DNA of 64,000 bases from JBBSJZ01 sp041751935 (lineage in GTDB: Bacteria > Planctomycetota > Planctomycetia > Pirellulales > Pirellulaceae). Position numbers and translations under genes: made by a program. Within the stretch, counting starts at the first letter, position 1, and each line of letters begins with the position of its first letter. Of the stretch, positions 1 through 8,916 are shown in pieces. The stretch is taken from positions 1 to 64,000 of the forward strand of contig JBGSIA010000102.1 in the NCBI GenBank assembly GCA_041751935.1. Reading direction: 5' to 3'. The notes under the pieces were generated by a model that saw nothing but the letters and a program-made list of their open reading frames with translations, did not search any database and was not told where the DNA came from.

Positions 1-47
1 GGCGGTGGCGGCGGACGCTATCGCGACTAAGTTACTCAGTGAAGCAC

Positions 48-79
48 GCGAAGCCATGCCCAACAAAGCATGGCTTCGC
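48..79. repeat. Perfect 12-bp stem-loop downstream of the TVP38-like gene
   Basis: GCGAAGCCATGC and its exact reverse complement flank an 8-nt loop, 20 bp past the stop codon of the minus-strand gene at 100-1125. There is no U-tract on that side, so it is not a canonical intrinsic terminator. It could still be a 3'-end stabiliser or a terminator that does not need a U-tract. Bases 1-99 hold no convincing gene. Confidence 0.55.
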
Positions 80-99
80 TTGTCTAGAGAATTGGCTGT

Positions 100-1125
100 C
101 TACGGAATCGAACCGCGATCCGTTTCTACTCGGCGATCCGAACTTCCGCCGAACGCATTGTCAATCAAGTCAGCGTTGAATCGCACGACTATAGCGGCAG
201 CTACCAACGCTGCAGCTATCGCCGCGAGCATCAGCGTGCGGTGAACGTTGGTGCCGCTGTTATTTTTGGTGGAGCTGTCTATCGACTGCAGCAAGGTATT
301 GTCAGCATCCTCGTCCGCTTGTTCACGGTCCGCTTGTTCTTTGAGTTTACGGTTTGCTAAGCGAGTAACGTAAACGGTCACGACGACAGTAGCGACCAGT
401 CCGATAGCCAACATCGCCCATTCACCCAGCGTGCGTTGTCGGTCGGCCGCAACGGCCGCGCCGGTGACGTGCCCGAGGTAAACGTACAAGAAAGTGCCCG
501 GCATCATCGCGATCCAACTGGTGAAGGCATACGGCCAAAATCGCACGGGCGTTAGACCATACAAGTAGTTCTGGAGGTTGAACGGGATTGCTGGCGATAA
601 TCGCAACAGTCCAACGATCTTCCATCCACCTTCACCGATTGCTCGGTCAATCGCGTCAAAGTGTCGGTTACCGCTGGCCATCGCTGCGACTTTTTCTCTC
701 GCAGCGTAACGAGCAATCAAGAACGCCAGCGATGCACCGATCGTTGAGCCGATTGAGACCGTCACCATACCGATTGTGAGCCCAAACATTGCTCCAGCGA
801 CCAATGTCAAGATTGTTCCTGGTACGAACAGCACTGTCGCTACGATATACAAAATCCCCAACACCACAGGTCCCCAATAACCCAGTCCTGCGATCCAACC
901 TTTTATCGCCGACATTGCTTGGTCCAGCGGCAATGAACGAACGATCGTTAGCAGCGAAACAGCGATCGCTAACAGCGAGATCCAGCGAACTGCGGCGAAA
1001 AACTTCGACCCCTTGTCGCTTGCCCTACCCGTGTGATCCCGATCAAGCGATGCTGATACCGACACGCCTTCAGGTTGATTCATCGAATTTGGTCTCTCTC
1101 CATCGGACATACTTTTTTCGCTCAT
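100..1125 (-). CDS. TVP38/TMEM64 family (SNARE-associated/DedA-like) inner-membrane protein
   Basis: 341 residues. A polar N-terminus of about 45 residues is followed by a first hydrophobic segment (about residues 46-65). The family core follows: a membrane stretch with the FVPGTILTL motif and GAMFG (about 105-120), then the RLSPAIPFNLQNYLYG re-entrant signature (about 175-190), and a further long helix (about 235-255). A last hydrophobic stretch lies near residues 298-312. Proteins of this family are polytopic membrane proteins linked to lipid scrambling or envelope homeostasis; a substrate cannot be inferred here. The 3' extension beyond the usual core (about 80 charged residues plus one more TM) is longer than in typical bacterial members. 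It is a single gene, divergent from the acyl-CoA dehydrogenase-like gene. Confidence 0.85.
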   Translation of the reverse strand: MSEKSMSDGERPNSMNQPEGVSVSASLDRDHTGRASDKGSKFFAAVRWISLLAIAVSLLTIVRSLPLDQAMSAIKGWIAGLGYWGPVVLGILYIVATVLFVPGTILTLVAGAMFGLTIGMVTVSIGSTIGASLAFLIARYAAREKVAAMASGNRHFDAIDRAIGEGGWKIVGLLRLSPAIPFNLQNYLYGLTPVRFWPYAFTSWIAMMPGTFLYVYLGHVTGAAVAADRQRTLGEWAMLAIGLVATVVVTVYVTRLANRKLKEQADREQADEDADNTLLQSIDSSTKNNSGTNVHRTLMLAAIAAALVAAAIVVRFNADLIDNAFGGSSDRRVETDRGSIP

Positions 1126-1576
1126 TGCTTACTAAGCATCGCAAGTAAACAAGTGGTCGTGACTTTCAGCCGCCAACTCCCGAAACGTCGACCAAAAGTC
1201 GACACCACGTCAAGAATGCGTCACTAATTGAAATTGCGATGCTCAGTACCAGAAAAGGGGACTCAATACCTATTTGCTCGGAGTATCCAAAACTTATCCA
1301 GCATTTGAACCTCTGAGCGAGGCTCGCAATACCTGGGGTGTTTAATCTCTGGCCAAGACCAGCGGCGGCGTATTCATCGCCAGTGGCGAATACGCCCTGC
1401 TGGCGTTAGCTCACTGCAAACAAAAGCAGTAACGTTGTTTCAGGACTGTTCTTAAAACGCGAGTTGTGCACAATGGGTGAAACGTCACATTGAACTGACG
1501 AGTTGTGGTTGTTGCAAATTCATGACACGTTGGCTCATGAAGATCGTGGCATGGATCATAAACTCGGAGAAATTCT
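1126..1576. other. Divergent intergenic region with a bulged hairpin
   Basis: About 450 bp between divergent genes. I see no supportable ORF. At 1367-1396 GGCGTATTC and GAATACGCC face each other around a core containing TCGCCA/TGGCGA, giving a bulged hairpin or nested palindrome. No confident promoter boxes were identified. Confidence 0.4.
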
Positions 1577-2656
1577 GTGGCCGTTATCGCACTTGTCGAT
1601 CATCCCGACTCCGCTGCCATGGACTCCCTGTGTGAGACGTTAGCGCAGTGGTCGCCTCGCTGGCAAACCATTCATGATTGGCCCGCTGATGCAATCGAGT
1701 TGTGTGCTCGTGCAGGCGTCTATCGCTGGTTTGCCGCAGAGAAAGATGGTGGTATGGGGTGGGATGACGTTGACCAAACTCGCGGATACTTGCGACTCGC
1801 TGCGGTTGATTTGACGACGACGTTTATCATCACACAGTTCATGGGCGCGTGTCGGCGGATCGCAGGGAGTAACCACCAGGCCATTGCTGAGAAATGGTTG
1901 CCAGCGTTGCTTGCGGGCCGATCGTTTGCCTCGGTCGGCATCAGCCACTTGACGACAAGCCGCCGACACCTTGCAAGTCCCGTGTTGCGTGCGATCGTGG
2001 ATGGTGATGGTTTTCGATTGTCCGGTATGTCGCCTTGGGTGACGGGTGCTGCGCCGGCCGATTTGTTGGTCGTTGGTGCAACACTCGACGATGGACGCGA
2101 AATTTTGGCTGCGGTATCGACAACGCTACCGGGAGTGATCGCTGGCGAGGGTCTTGAACTGATGGCGTTGTCCGCCAGCAAAACGGATAAGACGGAGTTC
2201 CACGATGTTCGCATCGACGAATCGATGGTTCTTACAGGACCCGTGGAGAATGTCATGCGGACTGGGACAGGCGCGGGGACTGGTGGATTGCAAACCTCGA
2301 CACTCGCAGTCGGTTTGTCGCGCGCGGCGGTAAAGTTTCTTGCACAGGAAGCAGAGAATCGCGGGGACTTGCTCGCAGCGAGCGACGAGTTAGTTCGCGA
2401 AGTGGACGAGTTGCAAGCCAAGTTGTTGCGTGCCGCTGCGGGTGATGCGAGTTGTGATGCTGGCGATTTGCGGGCAAACGCGAATCGATTGGCATTGAGA
2501 ACAACGCAAGCCGCTTTGGTCGCTGCCAAAGGAGCCGGTTACATCGACAAGCATCCCGTCGGTCGTTGGTGCCGCGAAGCGATGTTCTTTCTGGTGTGGA
2601 GTTGTCCCCAGTCGGTTTCGCAAGCACACCTATGCGAACTGGCGGGAATCGTTTAA
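1577..2656 (+). CDS. Acyl-CoA dehydrogenase-like flavoprotein
   Basis: 359 residues from a GTG start; GGAGA lies 7 nt upstream and supports it. The layout follows the acyl-CoA dehydrogenase fold. An N-terminal helical domain contains GVYRWFAAEKDGGMGW (about 48-63). A middle beta domain has the family-type ASVGISHLTT and SGMSPWVTGA (flavin-binding loop, about 148-157). A C-terminal helical domain follows, with GAGYIDKHPVGRWCREAMFF (about 316-335). It is somewhat shorter than the usual 380-400 residues, mostly at the C-terminus, and I cannot point to the catalytic glutamate. The substrate is unknown; no beta-oxidation genes are adjacent. An oxidase or monooxygenase-type member of the superfamily is also possible. 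Confidence 0.8.
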   Translation: MAVIALVDHPDSAAMDSLCETLAQWSPRWQTIHDWPADAIELCARAGVYRWFAAEKDGGMGWDDVDQTRGYLRLAAVDLTTTFIITQFMGACRRIAGSNHQAIAEKWLPALLAGRSFASVGISHLTTSRRHLASPVLRAIVDGDGFRLSGMSPWVTGAAPADLLVVGATLDDGREILAAVSTTLPGVIAGEGLELMALSASKTDKTEFHDVRIDESMVLTGPVENVMRTGTGAGTGGLQTSTLAVGLSRAAVKFLAQEAENRGDLLAASDELVREVDELQAKLLRAAAGDASCDAGDLRANANRLALRTTQAALVAAKGAGYIDKHPVGRWCREAMFFLVWSCPQSVSQAHLCELAGIV

Positions 2657-2697
2657 CGCCAGTTTGCTGATTTATCCTCGTCTGCATCCAACGGCGT

Positions 2698-3856
2698 TCA
2701 TTGTTTTCTTTCTTGACGGTACTTCCCAGGCGGCATTCCCGTCGTTCGACGAAACACAACGCTCATGTACTCTTCGTGTTCGAATTGTGTTATTCGAGCA
2801 ATTTGTTTCAGCGGCATGTCGGTTTCGACCAACAGCGTTTTAACGCGTTCGACTCGTTGACGAATGATCTCTTGATGTGGTGTTCTGCCCACCAAGGAGT
2901 GAAAGCGAACTTCCAACGCGCGACGAGTCAAGCATACCTGGGCAATGACATCCTTGACATTGATTCCGTCACAGGCGTGATCGCGAATGTAGCGAATCGC
3001 CAACGCAACATCCGCGTCCTCGATCGCTAAGACGTCTGTCGACTGGCGCGTTGCCACACCAATGGGGTCAATCAAATGACGTTCTTCATCCACATTGCCA
3101 CCATTCATCAAGATAGTCAGTAACCGAGCAGCTTCACGGCCAGTGCGATATGCATCAGGGATGACGCTTGACAATGCGTGGGTGGCAAAGGTTGCACAGC
3201 AAGTGGTCATCATCCACTCCGAGAACGGCAACGTCATCTGGAACGTTTACCGATGTTTCGCGGCAAACATCCAGCAACTGCTGAGCGCGGATGTCATAAC
3301 ACGCAAACACACCGACAGGTTTCGGAAGCGACGCGATCCATTTCGCCAACCGTTTTTTTTCGCGATTCCACGAGTACTGTGGATCGCTCCGGGAGGTCGC
3401 GTCAAAGACATCGCATCTCAGTCCTGGTCGGGCTGCGATTTGCTGTACGAATTCCTGTTCCCGCCAACGCGACCAGTTAAAATCCGGCTCACCGCAAAAT
3501 GCTAGTTGCTTGAACCCGCGCGATGTGAAGTGTTCGATCGCCAAACGAGCGATTGTCGCATCATTCGTTTCGACCCAAGGAATTCCTTCAACTCGCCGAG
3601 CCGCACTGACGTCGATCACTGGCTTGTTTAGCCGACGTACTGTCCTCGCGATCTCGTCGGTCTCGATGCGGACAATCAACCCGTCGCCCTTCCAGTTCTT
3701 GATCCATGATGGCGGCGTCGCTCCGCGTTCTTGTTCCGGCAGATAAATCGACCACGGCTCATGCTCGCGATTGTAGGAAACGATTCCCTCGAGAACGCCT
3801 CGCGCATAAGCATTGGACGTCTCAACGAGTAACGCAACGCTACGAAGTTTTTTCAT
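2698..3856 (-). pseudogene. XylR-like transcriptional regulator (LacI-type sensor plus AraC HTH), split by a frameshift
   Basis: Two minus-strand reading frames together make one XylR-like regulator. The first (ATG at 3856, with AGGA about 8 nt upstream) encodes a periplasmic-binding-protein-like sensor starting KKLRSVALLVETSNAYARGV and reaching DDVAVLGVDDDHLLCNLCHP. The second frame (to 2698) continues the same domain with ALSSVIPDAYRTGREAARLL and ends in an AraC-type double helix-turn-helix (LTRRALEVRFHSLVGRTPHQ ... FRRTTGMPPGKYRQ). In intact homologues the two are contiguous. The frames join if one base is removed at about 3176-3185, so a single-nucleotide insertion explains the break. Family members respond to sugars such as xylose. 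No sugar operon adjoins it. It is either a recent pseudogene or a sequencing error. Confidence 0.85.
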
Positions 3857-3970
3857 CAAGTGATCCTGACAGCCGTCATTTCGGCAATGTGAAACCTCTC
3901 AGAACAGTTGTGCGTTATATCGGCTGCGTCAATAAAGCGAAACGTTGAACTCGCTGGCGTTGCGGAGTCG

Positions 3971-4010
3971 AAAAAAAAACCTCAGTCAACTTAGTTGTCG
4001 ACTGAGGCTT
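3971..4010 (-). terminator. Intrinsic terminator of the Cys/Pro-rich protein gene
   Basis: On the minus strand an 8-bp stem (CCTCAGTC/GACTGAGG, extended by imperfect pairs) is followed by a run of nine U. It lies 47 bp past the stop of the gene at 4057-4410. Confidence 0.9.
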
Positions 4011-4056
4011 TCTATCGCAATTGTTTGACGAACCCATTAGGTCCGCTGGTTCACGC

Positions 4057-4410
4057 TTAGCGGCGGAACAGTTTGCAGCAACGTTTCTTGCCACAAGGTG
4101 CTGCTTCACAGCAAGTTGGCTCTGGGCAGCATGTTGGTGCTGGCTCGGGGCAGCAAACTGGTGCTGGAGCTGGGCAGCAATCGGCAGCTTGACGGCTCGC
4201 CTTACGAGCTTGGTGGCTGGCGCACAAGCGAGCCAACAAGCCTTGACGCGGTGCGCTGTCGCAGCAAACCGGAGCTGGTGCGCAAACGGGTGCCGGTGCA
4301 CAGCAAGCTGCGCCACGACGGTGATGTCCCAATGCGAACACGGGACTGGCTGAAGCGATGACCAACATGGCAGCAACGCAACCAACCAACATTTGACTGT
4401 AACGACTCAT
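4057..4410 (-). CDS. Small secreted Cys/Pro-rich protein
   Basis: 117 residues from an ATG at 4410 with AAGGAGA about 8 nt upstream. The reading frame stays open further upstream, but that part overlaps the next gene and lacks an RBS. A signal peptide is visible (MSRYSQMLVGCVAAMLVIAS, cleavage near SPVFA). The mature part is about 90 residues, very rich in Cys, Pro and Ala, with repeated CCAPAPVC, CCPAPAPVC, CCPEPAP and CCPEP units. The centre is basic (RQGLLARLCASHQARKASRQ), and the C-terminus is CGKKRCCKLFRR. The paired CC motifs suggest disulfide cross-linking or metal binding outside the cytoplasm; planctomycete cell walls are rich in cystine-bearing protein, so a wall role is a fair guess. 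No enzymatic domain is seen. Confidence 0.85.
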   Translation of the reverse strand: MSRYSQMLVGCVAAMLVIASASPVFALGHHRRGAACCAPAPVCAPAPVCCDSAPRQGLLARLCASHQARKASRQAADCCPAPAPVCCPEPAPTCCPEPTCCEAAPCGKKRCCKLFRR

Positions 4411-4663
4411 ACGACTGTTCTCCTTGGGAGATGTGAAAGAGTAGTGAGACTGGAGCCGAGCAGTTTGCCAATACTTCCCAGGATCTGCAATCGGTAGTAG
4501 TTTTCTGGTCCTAATAAACCTCCCATATTCACTGGTCGTGTCCATTGATTCAGTACCAGTCGGTTCTTCACCTTTCGCAGCCGCTGGTCCCTTGCCGTAT
4601 ACTGGGAGGATACCCTTGAAGAAGTCCGTTTTGCTGGCAAATTCAACAAAAACAGGGCTTTGA

Positions 4664-5938
4664 TTGTTTACCGACGTTTTGAACCGCTCCATGAATTGCT
4701 TGCAAAACACCGTCGCATCAGCCGAGAAATGCTGTCCAAGCCCGGTCGGGGTGCGACAAATTGCCATCTTCGTCGTGTTCACGGCGAGTTTTTTTTCCGG
4801 GATTTTCACGCGTTTTGCGGACGCTCAGGAGGCTGCCGAGGTGGCTGGCGCCAGTGTCACGGCGGATTCCGACGCAACGCAAGCGATTCGCGAGTCCGTG
4901 GAACTGCTGGGTGCGGGCGACTTTGCCTCGCGAGAAAGAGCCACCGAGCATTTGATGTCGCTGGGGACCGATGCGATTCCGCGGCTTCGCGAGCTGGAGA
5001 AAGACCCCGACCCAGAAGTGCGAATGCGAGCAGCCGATTTGGTACGCCAGCTCGCCGACGGCGACTTCCAAGCCCGAGTGGATGATTTTCTTTCGGGCAA
5101 TGAAGTCCAGTTCGAGGGCTGGGAGTTTGTTCAACAGCGATTGGGTTCGGCGATCACGATTCGGGAGCTGTTCATTGAATTGTTGCAAGCTTTCCCGACG
5201 TTGGGAAAATCACTCGAAGGCACGTCGCGTGATCGCGTGCTCGCTTTGGAAGGAGTTTTAGCGACGATCAAGCAAGGAATGTACATCGAGCGTCGGTTGC
5301 CGCGTGTCGTCGATGCTGTCGCGATGCTGTTGTTGGTCTCGGACAAGGACGTTCCGATCACTCCCGACTTTGAGAATATGTTGTTCCGAGTGTTTCGGTA
5401 CACGGCGGGGACCGAAATTCGCCGGGACCAACGGTTGTCGTTGGCGGTGTCGAAACTTCTTGGCGAATGGGTAGCGCGAAGTTTGCCCGACAATCGCGGT
5501 GAAGTGATCCCTTTTTCGCTCGACTGGGGACTTCCGGAAGTGCTACCGGTGGCGATCTCGACATTGGAAGAGATGCGTGATCCGGAGCGTGCCAAAAACG
5601 GTGGCGGATACGGCATGGATACACTTGCGATGGCGATGCGCGCGATTGGGCGTTTTGGAAAACCAGCGGACGCCGCGATTTTGGCCAAGTACCTCGATGA
5701 CGAGCGAGTGGCGACCGACCAAGGTTTCGTAATCGGCGCCACCGATCAACCGCAACTTCGAGACGTCGCCATGGCTTCGATCGCAACGATTCATAAGATG
5801 CCGTTGAGTGAACTTGGGTTTCCCGTCGGCATTGAACACTCGACGTTCGTATTCAGCGTCGAAGACTTGCGATTTGCGAGCAAGGACAAAGAGGCTCGAG
5901 CCAAGGCGCGTGCCAAGGTCGACGCGTTGTTGCAGTGA
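4664..5938 (+). CDS. Secreted HEAT-repeat protein
   Basis: 424 residues from a TTG at 4664; an ATG at 4691 (residue 10) is an equally plausible start. A hydrophobic segment (QIAIFVVFTASFFSGIF, about 32-48) ending near FADAQ is a signal peptide. Residues 75-130 form HEAT-like helical repeats (FASRERATEHLMSLGTDAIP, DPDPEVRMRAADLVRQLADG), a fold used for protein-protein contacts. The rest is helical, and a second HEAT-like stretch at about 310-385 contains AMRAIGRFGKPADAAILAKY. No catalytic signature is seen. The gene stands alone between genes of the opposite strand. Confidence 0.75.
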   Translation: MFTDVLNRSMNCLQNTVASAEKCCPSPVGVRQIAIFVVFTASFFSGIFTRFADAQEAAEVAGASVTADSDATQAIRESVELLGAGDFASRERATEHLMSLGTDAIPRLRELEKDPDPEVRMRAADLVRQLADGDFQARVDDFLSGNEVQFEGWEFVQQRLGSAITIRELFIELLQAFPTLGKSLEGTSRDRVLALEGVLATIKQGMYIERRLPRVVDAVAMLLLVSDKDVPITPDFENMLFRVFRYTAGTEIRRDQRLSLAVSKLLGEWVARSLPDNRGEVIPFSLDWGLPEVLPVAISTLEEMRDPERAKNGGGYGMDTLAMAMRAIGRFGKPADAAILAKYLDDERVATDQGFVIGATDQPQLRDVAMASIATIHKMPLSELGFPVGIEHSTFVFSVEDLRFASKDKEARAKARAKVDALLQ

Positions 5939-6028
5939 GTTCAGGCAAATAACAGAGTCCCGCGCAGTTGCTATCCAGTGAATTCATCCTCCTGCGGCAA
6001 GCCACAACAGGGCGACGTCGAAATCCTA

Positions 6029-7045
6029 TTACGTTTCAATCTTTTCAATCGCCCAAGCACAGGCTTCACGCACTAACGGCTCAGCGTCGGCAAGTCCCTT
6101 TTGGAGCGCTGCCATTGCTCGCCGGTCGCGTTGGTTGCCCAATACGATCGCTGCGTTTCGCAGCAGGCCGCGGCGTCGGCTTCGCCAAAACGGTGTCTGG
6201 CGAAACTTGGCTCGAAACTGCTCATCGTCAAGCTCGAACAGCGTTTGCAGTTCCAGCGAACTCAACTCACAGTCATTGAATTCAACTTGCCGCGATGGCT
6301 TACGATTCCAGGGACAAACGTCTTGGCACACATCGCAACCAAACAGCCAATCGCCAATGCCAGCTCGTAACTCGAGGGGAATTTCACCGCGATGTTCGAT
6401 CGTCAGATAGCTGATACAACGCGAAGCATCGAGTATCCCTGGACGAGGAAAGGCTTGTGTCGGACACGCGTCCAAGCATGCAGTGCAGGTCCCACAATGC
6501 GACGTTGCATGGGGTTGACTCAGCGGAAGTTCTAAATCAGTGAGCAAGCAGGCGAGAAAGAAATAGCTGCCGTGTTGGCGATTGAGTAACAGGGTGTTCT
6601 TGCCTTGCCAGCCGAGGCCTGCAGCGATCGCCACTTCACGTTCCATCAGCGGCGCGGTGTCGACGATGCCTCGCACGGCAGCGTGTGGGAACTCAGCAAC
6701 GAGGGTATTGGCCAGCAACCTAAGCTTCTTGTGGAGGACGTCATGGTAGTCAGCTCCGGCACCGACATATCGCGCGACTCGACCATGTCCCAGCGGTACG
6801 TCGGGGCGAATCGCTGCGTCATAGGGATACGCGAGAACCACAATGCTGCGTACTCCTGCAAGTACATGTCGTGGGTGCGAGTACGCTTGCAGCCGATTAG
6901 AAAAATAGTCCATGGATGCGGCATAACCAGCATCGATCCATTGGGTCAACTGATGAAATCCCTGTGAGTCGACAGCCGGCGCGACACCTGCGAGCGTAAA
7001 GCCCGTCTGGGTGGCAGCAGCTCGAAGCGAATCCATAAGGGACAT
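6029..7045 (-). CDS. queG: Epoxyqueuosine reductase QueG
   Basis: 338 residues from the ATG at 7045. The frame is open further upstream but would overlap lnt; this start leaves 2 bp after the lnt stop. QueG uses cobalamin and two [4Fe-4S] clusters to reduce epoxyqueuosine to queuosine at tRNA position 34. Both ferredoxin motifs are present: CGTCTACLDACPTQAF (about 187-202) and GCDVCQDVCPWN (about 236-247). Also present are the family segments YHDVLHKKL and DTAPLMEREVAIAAGLGWQG with its catalytic Asp. The C-terminal HEAT-like tail (AMAALQKGLADAEPLVREAC) is typical. The gene is the second in a two-gene operon with lnt. No other queuosine genes are in the window. Confidence 0.95.
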   Translation of the reverse strand: MSLMDSLRAAATQTGFTLAGVAPAVDSQGFHQLTQWIDAGYAASMDYFSNRLQAYSHPRHVLAGVRSIVVLAYPYDAAIRPDVPLGHGRVARYVGAGADYHDVLHKKLRLLANTLVAEFPHAAVRGIVDTAPLMEREVAIAAGLGWQGKNTLLLNRQHGSYFFLACLLTDLELPLSQPHATSHCGTCTACLDACPTQAFPRPGILDASRCISYLTIEHRGEIPLELRAGIGDWLFGCDVCQDVCPWNRKPSRQVEFNDCELSSLELQTLFELDDEQFRAKFRQTPFWRSRRRGLLRNAAIVLGNQRDRRAMAALQKGLADAEPLVREACAWAIEKIET

Positions 7046-7047
7046 TC

Positions 7048-8634
7048 TCAAATTTTCGTCGACTCTCGTCGCTTGATACCGATCCCTAGCAAACAAGCGA
7101 CCGAGCAAATGCTGCATATTCGCGAAAACCATTCACCGTGTCGCGTGTAAAACGTTTGCTCAGTCTCAAGCGGTACGTCCACAACGAGACTACTTTCAAC
7201 ACCAAGCGGCAATTGCTCTTGGATTTCGCCGTCTGGGCCAATCAAGCACGTCACTCCGGTTGCCGCACAACGAATCATCGCGCGGCGGTTTTCGATCGTC
7301 CGCAATTGCGCCAGTTGCAAATGTTGTAGCAGGGTATCCTCATCTTTGAACGCCGAGCCGTTGACGAGTGCCACCAAACATTGGGCGCCTTCGCGGACAC
7401 TCGACGAGGCATTATCTGCGACCATGTCTTCGTAGCAAACCAGCACTCCGATTTTCTCGCCACTGGAAAGTGTCAGCGGTTCATCGTTTGTTCCTCGAAT
7501 CAACTCGGTTGAAACAGCCGCCCAATCACGCAGGATAGGAAACCATTTTTCGCCGGGTACGTACTCGCCAATCGGCATCAACGTTCGCTTGACATAACGA
7601 CCGATGATGTAGTTGCTCTTGTTCAGTAAGAATGCTGTGTTCTTGTAAGGGCCCTTGCCGCGGCCGCCTTCGTCGTAAGTCTTTCCACCAGCGAGCAAGT
7701 CACAGTAGATCGAAGGATACGGATCGATCGCCGGACAAGGAAGCTCGGAATTCACTAACGTGTAATCGCGATCACCAAAATGATCCATCGTCACGTTGTA
7801 GTGCCCGAGTGTTGATTCTGGCCATAGCAACAAGTCCACTCGGTCTCGAATATGATCCGACAGTCCTTGCATCTTTCCCAGCGACTCCACGAACGTCGGA
7901 TCCACCTGGATCGCAGCAACGCGAATCGTAGTTGAGTTCTGTGAGCGCTGTTGCCAGTGCGCTAGCGATTGCAGGCCCCATAGACTTGCCGCAATAACGG
8001 CAAGCACAGCAATCGTGGACTCGATTACCGCCGATCGATCGGTGAATCCAGACAACCAAACTCGTGCTAACGCAACACTAGCAAGCACGGCACACGCTGT
8101 TACGCCGCTGGTGCCGGCCCATTCCGCAAGCTGCAGTATCGGCGGAAACCCGAGATAAGCGTGGGCCGTCGCCCAATTAAAAATCTTGGGCCAATGTGCT
8201 TGGATCGCTACCCAAACGGGAACCACCAGCCACAGCCATCGTGGTCCACGAGAGTAGACGTAGCTGGCTGCGAGGCCAAGAAGCATGAACGCGATCGCTT
8301 CCCACAACACCAAGCCGATGTAAACAAGGAATGAAAGCGTGTAGCTAAGGTGCGTTGTGTTGAAAATCGAATTTGCCGCCCAGTGAAAAGCGAGGGCCAA
8401 GGCGATCGCTCCAATGACGAAAGATTCGACGCCCGCGCGAAGCTTGGAGTGGCGTGCGGCGCGAACGATTAGAACGGTGTAACCGAGAAGACCCAGTGGA
8501 TAGCACCACGCGAAAAGCCAGGGCAATCCGATGAGTATTCCGCAGGCTAATACGCCAATGAGGGTGGCCAAGAAGCTGCGGACTCTCAGCGATATTGTGA
8601 TCGGTTGGTCGGCCGTGCTGGGAACTTCGGACAC
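7048..8634 (-). CDS. lnt: Apolipoprotein N-acyltransferase Lnt
   Basis: 528 residues. The N-terminal half holds about six to seven membrane helices (residues 15-230), followed by a periplasmic nitrilase (carbon-nitrogen hydrolase) domain (about 240-490). The catalytic Glu lies in LLWPESTLGHY, the lysine in or near AGGKTYDEGG, and the nucleophile Cys in VLVCYEDMVAD, all in family order. A last membrane segment is at the C-terminus (ICSICSVACLLGIGI). Lnt transfers the third acyl chain to the N-terminal cysteine of lipoproteins in the inner membrane. This fits a cell with a diderm envelope and many lipoproteins. It is first in a two-gene operon with queG. Confidence 0.93.
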   Translation of the reverse strand: MSEVPSTADQPITISLRVRSFLATLIGVLACGILIGLPWLFAWCYPLGLLGYTVLIVRAARHSKLRAGVESFVIGAIALALAFHWAANSIFNTTHLSYTLSFLVYIGLVLWEAIAFMLLGLAASYVYSRGPRWLWLVVPVWVAIQAHWPKIFNWATAHAYLGFPPILQLAEWAGTSGVTACAVLASVALARVWLSGFTDRSAVIESTIAVLAVIAASLWGLQSLAHWQQRSQNSTTIRVAAIQVDPTFVESLGKMQGLSDHIRDRVDLLLWPESTLGHYNVTMDHFGDRDYTLVNSELPCPAIDPYPSIYCDLLAGGKTYDEGGRGKGPYKNTAFLLNKSNYIIGRYVKRTLMPIGEYVPGEKWFPILRDWAAVSTELIRGTNDEPLTLSSGEKIGVLVCYEDMVADNASSSVREGAQCLVALVNGSAFKDEDTLLQHLQLAQLRTIENRRAMIRCAATGVTCLIGPDGEIQEQLPLGVESSLVVDVPLETEQTFYTRHGEWFSRICSICSVACLLGIGIKRRESTKI

Positions 8635-8695
8635 AGGTTCTCGGGGAGCTATCTGAGTCGCCGAAGTGGGTCAGACTCGAATGACACGAGCACAA

Positions 8696-8761
8696 GCCGT
8701 TGGTGTTTAGGCTTTAGCCGATTTTTTGAATGAACGGAACGCCTAAAGGCTGGACACCAAC
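8696..8761. repeat. Interspersed-type imperfect palindrome (about 20-bp arms)
   Basis: GTTGGTGTTTAGGCTTTAGC (from 8699) pairs with GCCTAAAGGCTGGACACCAA (from 8741), with about two mismatches and a loop of about 22 nt. It sits upstream of lnt, in spacer DNA. From memory, very similar sequences recur in Rhodopirellula intergenic DNA; copy number cannot be checked here. Confidence 0.65.
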
Positions 8762-8837
8762 TATTCGTGAACGCCGATTTCTCCACGCTCGTGACATTCG
8801 GGTCAAAACCAGTTTCGGACCGGCTCTATTTGTAATC

Positions 8838-8882
8838 AAAAAAAAGCCAGCCGCAAGGAAAGCACGTTCCTCACGACTGGCT
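8838..8882 (-). terminator. Intrinsic terminator of the small secreted protein gene
   Basis: On the minus strand AGCCAGTCGTGAGG pairs (one or two mismatches) with CCTTGCGGCTGGCT and is followed by a run of eight U. It is 35 bp past the stop at 8917. Confidence 0.9.
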
Positions 8883-8916
8883 CAGGGACTTAAATCATCG
8901 ATTCAATCAGGGACGA

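Noticed and set aside
1720..2529. Long minus-strand frame opposite the acyl-CoA dehydrogenase-like gene
   Set aside because: Shadow frame: composition is Ser/Ala/Arg-rich with no fold pattern, whereas the plus strand has clear family motifs.
4411..4809. N-terminal extension of the Cys/Pro-rich protein to about 250 residues
   Set aside because: The extension overlaps the HEAT-repeat gene, has no domain, and would bury the clear signal peptide and RBS at 4410.
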